Below are positions 11,668 to 23,104 of a DNA stretch of 64,000 nt, one piece after another. Within the stretch, counting starts at the first letter, position 1; every line of letters begins with the position of its first letter. The translations under genes were made by a program, and so were the position numbers. The notes under the pieces are model-generated. The model was not told the origin of the DNA and made no database searches. It worked only from the letters and a program-made list of their open reading frames with translations. The stretch lies in the NCBI GenBank assembly GCA_964017045.1, contig OZ024806.1:7026488-7090487 (forward strand), written 5' to 3'. The stretch comes from Omphiscola glabra. Taxonomy: Eukaryota; Mollusca; Gastropoda; Lymnaeidae.

Positions 11668-11929
11668 TTCTTAGCAAAGGTTTTGCTTTTTGACAACGGT
11701 AACAATTTTGTTTCTAGTTGTAGGATACGCTACAACGCCATGCTCTTTAACCCACTTAGACAAATGAAGAAAATAGCAGAGGTGACTAATATTTCCATTT
11801 CCGGTAAGGCTTCTTAAATTGTGTTCCATGGACCCCTTAGGACAAGGTGTAAGAGGGTTCATTGAAATGTCATTGTATATATTTAAAAACGTTATTCTTA
11901 AAGAGATCCCTGGGTTTCATCTGACTGGC

Positions 11930-12480
11930 AAAAGGGATCAATGACTTGATGATCTTGTGTCAGCCATCATCGAATGAAAAATTGAAAGTGAAATGGAGAA
12001 CTGTATAAAACGTGTTCCGTGAACAACAATAAAAAATGCAAAATTAGAAAACCATTAGAACTTCATAGAGAGATTCATAGAGAGATTCATAGAGAGATTC
12101 ATAGAGAGATTTCACAGTTAGAATTATAAAATGGAAAACTAGTGTGCCCTACTTGGCCGAAGAAGCAAGTATAACAAACAAACAAAAAAACTGGGGGACA
12201 AAACAATGGGGGTAATGATAATAGCATTGTCACTTTATGTTATGTGTTTAAAGTTCGAAGAACCAACATTTCTACAAGTCTACTAGAATGTCTGAAGGAA
12301 TACACTACAAGTACTGAATTAAAGTGAAACAAAATGTCCGATGTTCTTGGGGTAATTTTCTAATCTGAACGATTTCAGGGGGAAAAATCAAAAGTTTACA
12401 AGGATTATTTTAACAAGATACGGATAGTTCTTTAGGGCCATTCTCATCCACAGAATCCACTTCTGACACTATCCACCCAC
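11930..12480 (-). repeat. Orphan 5' flank of the gene-family unit
   Basis: Colinear with the sequence upstream of the start codons at 25941 and 39418: 'ATGACTTGATGATCTTGTG', 'GAAAGTGAAATGGA', 'AGAGAGATTTCACAGTTAG', 'AGAATGTCTGAAG' and 'AATGTCCGATGTTCTTG' occur in the same order. At 12430-12465 the minus strand gives 'SEVDSVDEN', close to the family's N-terminal 'LEVDFVDE'. The coding body that should follow below 11930 is absent. I infer the remnant of another, mostly deleted copy carrying the 5' region of the unit. Confidence 0.65.
12063..12110. repeat. 12-bp x 4 expansion in the orphan flank
   Basis: Four copies of TCATAGAGAGAT. The homologous positions upstream of the genes at 25941 and 39418 have a single 'GATAGAGAGATTT', so the expansion is specific to this copy. 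Confidence 0.85.
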
Positions 12481-12555
12481 GAAGAAATAGAACTGGCAGA
12501 CCAAATGCCTACTTACCGTTGAACACAGCCTTGGTCATCTCTGTATTTGAACGAC

Positions 12556-12645
12556 GAACAACAACAACAAATACAACAACAACAACAACACCACCACCAC
12601 CGCCAACAACAACACCACTAAAAACAACAACAACAACAACAACAA
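12556..12645. repeat. (CAA)n microsatellite, interrupted
   Basis: Runs of ACA/CAA trinucleotides with a short (CAC)n interruption near 12590-12602. Confidence 0.9.
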
Positions 12646-12869
12646 ATAGCGTAGTATTCAATAGAACACTGAATGAAAGAGATCTACGAGGTTAAACAAT
12701 TACGCTCCGCGAAATATAAAAATAAAAATTCCCACCACTGGGCAGGATAGAATCAGTGTTGTAGGATTTTGGTTGAAACAATAATATCTCCATCCTAGTT
12801 AAATACCTATTATTTCATACTAGCCTTGCAATGGATTGCATTAGCAAAAACAACAACTCCTAAAGCCTT

Positions 12870-13270
12870 TCAATGGACTACGATGAGTCGATTGTTTTGT
12901 CACGTGATAAGCGTAATTACGAGTTAGACTTCCGGTAGGCCGTCTGCAAACACACTAGTCGCTCACAAATTTTTCTTCAAACAACTTTCTTCCTTTAATC
13001 ATATCTGAATTCTAATTATTGTCACATTTAATGAATGTCATTTAAAGAAACGCGTGTATTCAAGAATATTTTTGAAAAGTAACATTTTTAATTAACACCG
13101 GGGGGGAAGAGCTGATGGAGACAAACATTTTGCTTTAGAATTAATGATAATGGCAATGGCTGATCAGCTGTTATCTGTTGTTATGTGTTGCTATGTGTAG
13201 CAGAAAGCCTACCAATGGCTGGTACGTATCACGTGACAAAACAAGGAAGTGACTCAACGTAGTCCATTGA
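12870..13270. mobile_element. Inverted-repeat (MITE-like) element, about 400 bp
   Basis: The left arm 12870-12909 ('TCAATGGACTACGATGAGTC' to 'TTTTGTCACGTGATA') is the reverse complement, with a few changes, of the right arm 13227-13270 ('TATCACGTGACAAAAC' to 'ACGTAGTCCATTGA'). The interior has no ORF. No convincing target duplication was seen, so the superfamily is unknown. Confidence 0.7.
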
Positions 13271-13393
13271 CATTGACATTAGGCGCCAAGAAGAAGAAGA
13301 AAAAGCACAACAACAACAAACAAATAAAAGTATAAATTTGTCGCCTATAAAAAACACATTTAAAATAACTTTTTTAAACATTTCGTTTGCCTG

Positions 13394-14475
13394 ATGGGAT
13401 CCCCGTTTTCCGATGGTATCCCCCCTTATCCAGAGAGATCCGACCCAAGTTGGATCCCGATCCCCGGTGTGACCCCGATTCCGGCTGAATCCCCGTTCCC
13501 GGTGGGATATTGTTTCCTGGTTATGTCCCTTGATCCAGTTACTCGACGGGATCGCGTTAACGGTGGATTCCAGTTTACTAGTTACCCTTTAGGAACCTTG
13601 GGATTTTTTCCCCGGTAGGATTATGAAGGGCAAATATATAGAAAATCCCCAGGAAAGTATAGAACTAAACTAACATTTCAATAAGATTTTAGATACCATT
13701 ATATCTCCCCGTAGAACAATATAGAACTTTCTGGAATATTAAATTTAATATCCTCCTCGAAACTTGTAAAAAAAAGTATTTATTCTTCGAATACGAAAGA
13801 TTATACACCTAAATGCACTACTATAACTATATTACATTTAAGTTGAAAAAAGGGGCCACAGCGGGGGGCCATTCCATAATTGTACCGATTCAGTTTTGCA
13901 TGAGATGGGGGCCCCATAAAAATCATTCAGATAAAATATGGAGTTAAAATTTAAATTTGTCCCATTAAAATTTATTTGATAATGCCGTAGATAAAGCGTT
14001 TTAAAGTTATCGAATTTTCTGGAAAAATCTAGATGGGGTATTCTTAGTTTTAAATATACCGATATTTCAGTATGGACAGTGAAGTGTATTGCTACCACCC
14101 TAGGCCTATATCCATCAATTCACATAGAACCTATAGTGTTGTCTAAGACTGTTGATATCTATGTGGCGTATATAAGAAAAAATGGATATTATGTGTTCAG
14201 TGCCCTTCGCGATTTGAATATGATAATCAAGTGTATGTGAACTAAGTTTGGTCAAGATCCATTCATTGATGTCGGAGTGTTAAGCCTATTGATATTTATA
14301 CTGCTTATAAAAGGAAAAATGAAATGGGTCTGCCGACCCCAGAGGAATGGATATTATGAGTTCATTACCCTTCATTTCCCCTCATTACGTATATGAATAT
14401 GGATAATCAAGTGTATATGTATATGAGTTTGGTCAAGATCCATCCACCCATGTAGGAGTACAGGCCTAAGAACCG
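13394..14475. repeat. Dispersed repeat with internal GATCCCG array, copy 1
   Basis: Begins with a degenerate array of 'GGATCCCGATCCCGGTG'-type units (13394-13618), followed by about 800 bp including 'TAGAACTTTCTGGAA', 'GATGGGGGCCCCATAAAAAT', 'TGCTACCACCCTAGGCCTAT' and 'AAGTTTGGTCAAGATCCAT'. The same blocks occur in the same order at 17575-18810, and in part at 14485-15020, defining a family. No protein is recognised. Confidence 0.75.
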
Positions 14476-14484
14476 ATAGAACTT

Positions 14485-15020
14485 TCTGGAACATTCTGAT
14501 TAAATGTAATATCCTCCCCGAAATGTTTAAAAAATGTCTTTTCTAAGTAATTTTTTTTCGAATACGAAAAATTATAAAACTAAATGCACTAATATAACTA
14601 TAGTACATTTAAGTTTAATAGAGGGGCCACAGCGGCGGACGATTCAATAATTGTACCAAATTAGTTTTGCCTAAGATTGGGGGGGGGGGGGGGGGGCGCG
14701 GGTGTATCTATAAACATCATTCAGATATATTATACCAGTTAAAAATTAAAAGTTTATTTATTTAAATGTATTTTAAAATGCCATATATTATAGCTTTTTA
14801 AAATTATCGAACATTTTGGAAAATTCTAGATTGGATATATTTAGTTTTAAAGCCACCGATATTTCTATAAGAACAATGAAGGGCAATACTACCACGCTAG
14901 GTCTAAATCCATTATTTATTTATTTTTTGCAACTTCACAAGTTTAGCGATTTAAATAACACTGTATTTATTTACCTTCACATCAATATAAAAGTCTACAA
15001 TTGTAATAAAAGTTCTGGCT
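14485..15020. repeat. Dispersed repeat, copy 2 (partial)
   Basis: Diverged copy of the core of the flanking family, starting 'GAACTTTCTGGAACATTCT' and running through 'ACTACCACGCTAGGTCTA'. It lacks the GATCCCG array and lies head-to-tail next to copy 1. A G-run sits near 14680-14697. Confidence 0.65.
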
Positions 15021-15872
15021 AAGTCTTTCAAAGATGCGCAATCTATTTTCAATTTATATTTCATCTTAAAAGCATGAAATTTAATGTAGGTATGGATGAT
15101 AATTTTAAATTGTATGATGGCATTAGTCTTTAAATAATTTTTATTTGCATAACTATAAATTTAATTAATTATATGTATTTTGAATTATATAAAATGGAAA
15201 CTTCAATAAAAATGAGATTTAAAAAAAAAAAAAAAGAATTTAACGGGCGCAGACAAAAAGTGCGCATTTCTTCAACTATTATATCGAAAGCGTTTGTGTT
15301 TTCTTTGAATGTGTTACTTTTGTAACAATGTTTGCTGCATAACAGAGGTTACAAAAATACGTGGCCTATATTTATTACGCCCCACCTATTTACCCGGATT
15401 TTTTAAAAAAATATATAACTTTGTTGATAGGAAGCAATCAGAAAACTAAAAAGTAAAAAAAAAATTAAAGATTATCTTGTCCATTCTAGAAAGAAAAAAA
15501 ATTTTTGTACTAGTTTTAGACAAAAAATCTTACTCCTAATTTGTTCAATTTAAAATGAATTCTGTGGATTTGGTTTTAGAAAGGTGTTTTAAAGTATATC
15601 TAAGAGGCAATTTGTAATTTATCTGAAAAATGTTATATTATTTTGAAATTACAAATAAACATTTCAATCAACTGAATTTTGAGACATATATACTTTATTT
15701 AAATATGATTTCCCTTAGATAAAATCACACATTGATAAATATATAATGTCTTTTGTAAACAACTCACGTCTTCTTAAAATAGTTATGCCGTTCATATACG
15801 ATTTTTAAAAAATGACCAGTTTTCAAAACTCATAAAAATGTATAGACCTTTCTAAATGTTGCGGCCTTCTTT
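15021..15872. other. AT-rich non-coding DNA
   Basis: No gene, element end or tandem repeat recognised. An A-run lies near 15220-15235. Confidence 0.5.
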
Positions 15873-16545
15873 CGTTGTCTTCTCTTAATATTAACGATTG
15901 TATCCTGTCACGTTGTCTTCTCTTAATGTTAACGATTGTATCCTGTCACGTTGTCTTCTCTTAATGTTAACGATTGTATCCTGTCACGTTGTCTTCTCTT
16001 AATGTTAACGATTGTATCCTGTCACGTTGTCTTCTCTTAATGTTAACGATTGTATCCTGTCACGTTGTCTTCTCTTAATGTTAACGATTGTATCCTGTCA
16101 CGTTGTCTTCTCTTAATGTTAACGATTGTATCCTGTCACGTTGTCTTCTCTTAATGTTAACGATTGTATCCTGTCACGTTGTCTTCTCTTAATGTTAACG
16201 ATTGTATCCTGTCACGTTGTCTTCTCTTAATGTTAACGATTGTATCCTGTCACGTTGTCTTCTCTTAATATTAACGATTGTATCCTATCACGTTGTCTTC
16301 TCTTAATATTAACGATTGTATCCTGTCACGTTGTCTTCTCTTAATATTAACGATTGTATCCTATCACGTTGTCTTCTCTTAATGTTAACGATTGTATCCT
16401 GTCACGTTGTCTTCTCTTAATGTTAACGATTGTATCCTGTCACGTTGTCTTCTCTTAATGTTAACGATTGTATCCTGTCACGTTGTCTTCTCTTAATGTT
16501 AACGATTGTATCCTGTCACGTTGTCTTCTCTTAATGTTAACGATT
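15873..16545. repeat. Minisatellite, 38-bp unit, about 17-18 copies
   Basis: Unit 'CGTTGTCTTCTCTTAATGTT' plus 'AACGATTGTATCCTGTCA'. Units are nearly identical. An ATATTAAC variant marks the first unit and a cluster at 16265-16360, and TATCACG replaces TGTCACG twice there, so variant units have spread in blocks. Confidence 0.95.
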
Positions 16546-16551
16546 ATTACA

Positions 16552-17573
16552 TGTCACACCAGGTTCACAATAGAGATCTAAACAACAGCGTCCTAAGTAA
16601 ACTCTGTATTTATTTCTGTCTACTAACTAACTTACTTAAGAAAATCAGCAGACCATCGAGCCGAGGCTCATAAGGTCTTCCCCAACATATCTCCACCGCC
16701 CCCAACTGGCATTCAACCACTCCCCCAGTGGTCTCTATTCCAGCTAGGCCGCAAAGCGGCATGCCGAGGGCTCCCCGCCCCTGAGACAGCCCCACCCACA
16801 TTTCCACTCGATTGACTATGCGAGTGAGGCCGCATCAGAGAAGGGACGCCTGGCCAGCCGGGTTGATGCTTACACAGCAACCGGGCCGGACTTCCTTGGG
16901 CTGGGGTGGATACAATTTACGTCTCTAAAGCCCCCCCCCCTTCCCACCCCGGGGGGACTCGTAGGTGTTAACAGACGCCCTCTAATAGGGTTTACGTGGT
17001 TTTCTGCGGCATGACTAATTCACGCCGCAGCTGGGAAGTGATAAAAAGAGAGGTTGCCTAGGAGCAGTACCCTCAAGACTGCATATTTGGAATCATCGGC
17101 TAGGGTCGCCACACTCCTTCGCCTCATATCCATGCGGCAACTGTAATCATATCCCGACCTGTTTCTACGTTATTTTCGACTGCATTTGGTAGGAAACCAT
17201 GCAGCCGTGCTCTTTCTAACGCAGTTTCCGTGCGTTACCTTTGCCTTTCGGCGCAGGTCCCCTACACGGTGATAATGTACCCCGGGTAACGTTTCAGGGG
17301 GTTCGTTGCAAACGCCTCTTTGTCGACATGCCATTTATGGGACGGACATGCCGACTAGAGCCCCGGGGGGGATTTCTGTCTACTAAACAATCCACTTGTT
17401 ACACAAATACATCTTGCATGAACACAGCATACTCGGGCAACAAGCCCTACAGTGACTCTAACAAACCTACCATCTCTCTCACTACTCGACTCTTGACTAC
17501 TCTAACGATCTAGTCTGGACTCTCTCAACTAACAGATCAAAACTCTTGATCATTTCACACACTGCCTTTTATA
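16552..17573 (-). mobile_element. GC-rich block with LTR-like promoter, possible solo LTR
   Basis: Distinctly GC-richer than its surroundings. Read on the minus strand it has TATAAAAGGCAGTG at 17573-17560, a long transcript-like segment, and an AATAAATACAGAG near 16615-16600, and it ends '...CCTGGTGTGACA' by the 38-bp array. TATA box, polyA signal and CA end fit an LTR, but I could not find the 5' TG end or a target duplication. The sequence 'ATTTCTGTCTACTAA' occurs twice (about 16613 and 17380). It could also be another promoter-bearing repeat. Confidence 0.35.
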
Positions 17574-17574
17574 A

Positions 17575-18810
17575 CGATACCGGTTGGATCCCGGTACAGG
17601 TTGGATGCCGACAGCTGTCGGATCCCGATACCGGTGGGTTACCGATCTCGGTAGGTTCGAGTTTTCAAAGAGCATTTAGATCCGAGTGGGATCCCGATCC
17701 CGTTAGGATGCCGATCCCGTTAGTATTCCGTTTCCCTGTGGGATCCTCTTCTCTGATAGGATCCCATCTCCTGATAGGATCCCGATCCCGGTTTGATCCC
17801 GTTACCCGATTGAATCGCGTTTCCGTTGGGTTCAATTAACTGCTGGATCTGGTTAACGTTACTATAAGCTTTTATATCCCTTTATATATCCCTTTGTATA
17901 TCCCTTTATATATCCCTTTATATATCCCTTTATATATCCCTTTATATATCCCTTTATATATCCCCGTTGAACTTTATAGAAATTTCTGGAACATTCTAGA
18001 TAAAATTTAATAAACTAGTCGAAACTTGGGAACCATAACTTTCTATGTAATTATTTTTTGAACTCGAAAAATTAAACAACTAAATGCACGGTTATAGCTA
18101 TAATTAATTTAAGCTAAAAGAGGGGGCCCAGTAAGGACCCATCCCATAATTTTACCGAATCAGTTTTGCCTGAGATGGGGGAACCCCATAAAAATCATTC
18201 AGATAAATTATGGAGTTAAAATTAAAATTGGTCCGATTAAAATTGGTTTCAAACTGCCATAGATTTAGCTTTTTAAAGTTATCGAACTTTCTGGAAAATT
18301 CTAGATTGGATATTCTTAGTTTTAAATCCACCAATATTTCAATGCGGACAATGAGGTGTATTGCTACCACCCTAGGCCTATATCCATCAATTCACATAGA
18401 ACCTATAGTGTTGTCTAAGCCTATTGATATTTATATCTTAAAGAAATAAAAATGAAATGGAGCCCCTGGTCCCAGAGAGATGGATATTATGAGTTCAGTA
18501 CCATTCGGTATTTGAATATGGATAATCAAATCTATGTGTACTGTGTTTTGTCGAGATCCATCAATTAGTGTAGGAGTATTTATTGGTCATTTTATTCATA
18601 TAGCTCATATGAGGAAAAAAAACTAATTCGGGGCCCCCGGCCCCAAACAGAATCTTATACAAAATTCATAACCTTTTAAGATTTCCTTCCGGATAATGAA
18701 GGATATATGTGCTAAGTTTGGTCAAGATCCATCGAAAGCCTTTGTGGAACAAACAGACAAATCCACAAACCCACAAATTTTCACTTTTATATATATATAT
18801 ATATGATCCC
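17575..18810. repeat. Dispersed repeat with GATCCCG array, copy 3
   Basis: Array of 'GGATCCCGATCCCGGT'-like units at 17583-17840, then the 12-bp array at 17870-17964, then the core shared with 13630-14475 ('GAGATGGGGGAACCCCATAA', 'TGCTACCACCCTAGGCCTAT'). It ends with 'AAGTTTGGTCAAGATCCATC', 'ACAAACCCACAAATTTTCAC' and (TA)n at 18788-18804. The A-rich and TA end resembles a retroposon tail. Confidence 0.75.
17870..17964. repeat. 12-bp tandem repeat TTTATATATCCC
   Basis: About eight head-to-tail copies of TTTATATATCCC with one TTTGTATATCCC variant, inside the dispersed repeat. Copy 1 of the family lacks it. Confidence 0.9.
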
Positions 18811-19924
18811 ATCAAATCCAAAGTACAGTAACAATCAATGCATACACTATTAAATCATCTTCATTATTCTAACGAATAAATTACTAAGTTTAACAGGAAA
18901 TATACAGAACCTATTACTGTTCTCTATCAAAGGCGTTTCTTCATCATACACTTGGTTTAGTTCAGCAAGCTGAATGTGAGAGTGTTAAAATATCAGCTTC
19001 TGTGCAAACGTTGTAGGCATGGTTACTATTACTAATCATCTAAAGATAGATACTGCGGAAACGTGTTTGACACCGTCAGCGGAGATGAGGAACGAAATCA
19101 ATTTTGTTTTTTACCAACCAAGCTAACGTCATGCGTCTATATTTAACTGGCGACTATACGAAGGCCGAATCGACTCAATGAACATCTTATGTGTTGATAT
19201 AACAATGACCAGGTTCAACAGTCAACAGCTAGGCTATAAGGGTATCATTGTCCTGATTATATCAGAGATTTTTTTCCATTTCCATCGTATTAAATTGTTC
19301 ACCATAAAATGCAGAGGCACACCTAACATCGTTTGTCTCATGGTACAAAAGTCACGTGGAAGTTGCCACTTCTCGCGGCACTTAACCTAACTAGGCCGAT
19401 GCCTATGATGCATTGAATTGAAAGTCTTCTGTTTTTTTTTTGTTAAAGTATTTCAGTCAAATGTTTTATCATCTTTCATATCTGGTTCAGTGTAAAAAAA
19501 AATAAAGACGCACAAAATTACTCATCACGAAACAATAAAACGTGACAAAAAAATAAAGATATAAACGATAAATATTTTATTCGACAACATAATGCATGGG
19601 TTCATGGACATTATAGATGGTTAAACGTGACGTCACAATATCATGTTTTCCGTTGATGTGTCTCGAATGTGTTTAAAAGACATGTTTTGTTTTTGTTGAT
19701 ACCGAGTCCAAGTTTAAAAGTCAATATTTATTTATTTTTCAAAAAATAAGATCCAAACAAATTCACCAGTTGTAAAGTAATCATCCAGTGGTCGATAGGA
19801 GGAGTGTTACCCAGCACCACTAGGAAGGGGGGTGTTTCCCAGTGCGGTAAACTCTTGATGTCATCCCCCCACGCTTTCAAACATCTCTATACTCTGGTCG
19901 CATCGTACTATTGTGACACTCTAA
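18811..19924. other. Non-coding DNA with a hAT-like relic
   Basis: No gene recognised. Around 19797-19870 'GTTACCCAGCACCACTAGG' and 'CCCAGTGCGGTAAACTC' resemble the interior of the relics at 5693 and 28441, without clear termini. Confidence 0.4.
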
Positions 19925-20590
19925 TTCTGTTAACACCTTAATCTGCTAAAACCCTAATCTGCTAACACCCTAATCTGCTAACACCCTAATCTGCTAACAC
20001 CCTAATCTGCTAACACCCTAATCTGCAAACACCCTAATCTGCTAATACCCTAATCTGCTAACACCCTAATCTGCTAACACCCTAATCTGCTAACGCCCTA
20101 ATCTGCTAACACCCTAATTTGCTAACACCCTAATCTGCTAATACCCTAATCTGCTAACACCCTAATCTGTTAATACCCTATTCTGTTAATACCCTAATCT
20201 GCTAACACCCTAATCTGCTAATACCCTATTCTGTTAATACCCTAATTTGCTAACACCCTAATCTGCTAACACCCTAATCTGTTAATATCCTAATTCGCTA
20301 ATACCCTAATCTGCTAACACCCTAATCTGCTAATACCCTATTCTGTTAACACCCTAATCTGCTAATACCATATTCTGTAAATACCCTAATTTGCTAACAC
20401 CCTAATCTGCTAATACCCTATTCTGTTAATACCCAAATCTGCTAATACCCTAATTTGCTAACACCCTAATCTGCTAATACCCTAATCTGCTAACACCCTA
20501 ATCTGCTAATACCCTATTCTGTTAATACCCTAATTTGCTAACACCCTAATCTGCTAACACCCTAATCTGCTAAAACCCTAATCTGTTGAC
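19925..20590. repeat. Minisatellite, 16-bp unit containing CCCTAA, about 41 copies
   Basis: Unit CTAACACCCTAATCTG with variants (AATACCC, TTTGC, TTCTG). Each unit contains one CCCTAA, the complement of the animal telomere hexamer, but the spacing of 16 shows it is not a telomere array. Confidence 0.95.
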
Positions 20591-21555
20591 ACAAAACTCT
20601 GGTGACACACTTATCTGGTGTCACTCAACACTGATGACATCATGCTCTTGTATTTTGAGTATGTTCCTTTATAAAATTGTCTTAAGCGAATTTCCAACAT
20701 TTCATTGCGTGACCCCCACTCTCGCCAAGTAGGAGAAGTCCACCCCGTGCGGTACGCTCCCCCCCCCACCTAAGTGGGAGAAGTCCACCCCCACCCTTTG
20801 TGTGGTATGCTACCCACTAGTGTTGCCACATGATAAAAATGTTTCATAATTTAATGAGATGAGGTTCAAATAGAATATTATATTGTTGAATAAACATATA
20901 CTTTTTTAAAAAAACTCTTTAATACCAATTGTGCAGTTAGCTATTGACATTGTCTACAAGAGTTGCACCATTAGAAATGTACTTGCAAGAGCATTAATTT
21001 ATTTAAAGTTTTACAGAAAACGAAAACATTTTTGACTTTGTATGCTAAAAACATTGATATGTTATGACATAATGATACAATATTACAAACACACAAACAC
21101 ACAGACACGTGTAATACATAATAGAAAAATAATATATTATAATAAATGCAAATAAGAAAATTATTATAAATATAATAGAATACACATTCTCTCCTTTATG
21201 TAAGACTTTTTTTTGTTCATACACTTTGATGTAACAAAGACATACTACAAAGCTTATGATTTATGACAACTATCTAGCAACCTCTACATTATTTTCGCCA
21301 TTCAAAACGAACACACTTCAAGTTGTAGAGTAGTATAGCTGGACCATGTCCTGTATACATTTTTACTCACATACCAATATATATGTATATGTATTTATTT
21401 ATATGACATTCTTCCATCCTCGTGACACTATATAGTGGATTATGGACACTTTCTTGAATGGTTTATGAGGCCGGGCCTGGAAACAGAGTCTCGGCTACAT
21501 ATCACGAAGGAGAACCTTGACTCATGGATTATGCTTGTTCTTTTCTAATTCGCTC
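20591..21555. other. Non-coding DNA with a hAT-like relic
   Basis: At 20695-20830 two imperfect copies of 'AAGTGGGAGAAGTCCACCCC' surround 'GTGCGGTACGCTCCCC', reminiscent of the GGTCCGCAC-type relics. The remainder is AT-rich and unrecognised. Confidence 0.4.
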
Positions 21556-21892
21556 TGTGTTCAAGGCTTTGTGTTCAAGGCTTTGTGTTCAAGGCTCTGT
21601 GTTCAAGGCTTTGTGTTCAAGGCTTTGTGTTCAAGGCTTTGTGTTCAAGGCTTTGTGTTCAAGGCTTTGTGTTCAAGGCTTTGTGCTCAAGGCTTTGTGT
21701 TCAAGGCTTTGTGTTCAAGGCTTTGTGTTCAAGGCTTTGTGTTCAAGGCTTTGTGTTCAAGGCTTTGTGTTCAAGGCTTTGTGCTCAAGGCTTTGTGTTC
21801 AAGGCTTTGTGTTCAAGGCTTTGTGTTCAAGGCTTTGTGTTCAAGGCTTTGTGTTCAAGGCTTTGTGTTCAAGGCTCTGTGTTCAAGGCTTC
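21556..21892. repeat. Minisatellite, 14-bp unit TGTGTTCAAGGCTT, about 24 copies
   Basis: Nearly perfect head-to-tail array with rare TGTGCTC and GGCTC variants. All three forward frames are open because the unit has no stop in any frame, giving apparent 118-133 residue ORFs that should not be annotated. Confidence 0.95.
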
Positions 21893-22779
21893 GTTTCACG
21901 CATCTTTTGACTTTTTGACTCCAAAATACACTAGATGTTGATGACTGTGAGCTCCCGTGGGTGAAGGTGAAGCTGAAGGGTAGACACACACTTTACGTTT
22001 GTGCCTTACAGACCCAATGCAGGATATGAGCCAAGCCCAAGTTGGCTCTAGGTGTCGCTTCAGAAAGCAACACAGTCGAAGAACATTTTCTTTTGATAAG
22101 GGGGAGGGGGGGATTTCACATTTGCTCTTTGGAACTCTCAGATTCATGCCCTGAAGTCCAACTTATCATACCATGAACTTTTTAACACATGGTCTCAAGA
22201 CTATTATTTAATTTACAAAGAAAAATCCCTCTTAAAGGAATTTATAGGAGTATTTTACACGTGAAGGCTAGATGGTTATATGGTTAGATGGTTATATATT
22301 TTTTTTTAAAATTATTAATTTTTTTAGCACTTGACAAATACATTTAAATGTTTAATTAAGAATTGTTAACTTTTTATTATGCAATGAATACTTAGTGTAG
22401 TAGGGATTTTTAATTTTGTTTTGACTCATAAAATAATATTAATTAATATTTAAATCATAGAAGAAATTTAAAAAAAAACTAAAAACAAAGTATTTCCTAT
22501 AAATCCTGGGTGGAGCTGAAAATTGACACAACATGCATTGCAGTAACGCTCTTTATAAGAATCCAAATTTGTGCCCTTCCCCCAACCCCATCCTAAAGCT
22601 CGCAAATGCAAATTTTTCACAGCCATGAACTTTTAATAGTTTAATGACCCACCCGCTTTTACAAGGCACATTTATTTCACAAACTATTTCAGAAAACAAA
22701 AGTGCGCAACTTGCGATATTTTTTTAAGAATCTCATTTAGTGCAGTTATCGGGAATTTTATTTTTCGTGAAATCATTGT
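21893..22779. other. Non-coding DNA
   Basis: No gene or element recognised. Around 22735-22800 'GCAGTTATCGGGAATTTTAT' resembles a block repeated near 23470 and 44400. Confidence 0.4.
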
Positions 22780-23005
22780 CATCATATTTCCTTCATCTTC
22801 CTTTTGAACCACAGAAAAAACGATTTTTTTTTATTTTGGATTGAGAGTGGCCTGAAAATGTTAAAGAATGTGTTGTCTTCGGCAACAAGTCATCAGCCAA
22901 GTTTCATCTCGATATGTTGACGCAAAGTGGGTCACATAGCCGTCGGAAGATTTTCCACCTAGCCAAAGAGAAACACACAAACAAAGACAAAGTTAATATA
23001 AAGGT
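22780..23005. repeat. Dispersed repeat ending in AAACACACAAACAAAG
   Basis: Shares blocks with 34210-34440: 'GTTAAAGAATG', 'CAACAAGTCATCAGCCAAGT' (also near 34060), 'AGCCGTCGGAAGATT'/'AGCCGTCCAAAGATT' and a terminal 'AAACACAC' stretch. Likely the 3' part of an old retroposon; no coding residue identified. Confidence 0.55.
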
Positions 23006-23104
23006 TTTTAAAAGTTCATTGTCCCGCTTCGATAGGACTGATTGAAAACTGATGTTGAGTTTTTCTTCTACTGTTGACCAAGGTGACAAATCCAAACTTT
23101 TAAT

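Noticed and set aside
15873..16545. CRISPR array
   Set aside because: Repeats are directly adjacent with no unique spacers, and the genome is eukaryotic.
19925..20590. Interstitial telomere array
   Set aside because: CCCTAA occurs once per 16-bp unit, never as consecutive hexamers.
21517..21941. Overlapping ORFs of LCVQGFVFKA repeats in three frames
   Set aside because: A stop-free 14-bp unit keeps all three frames open; no independent coding evidence.
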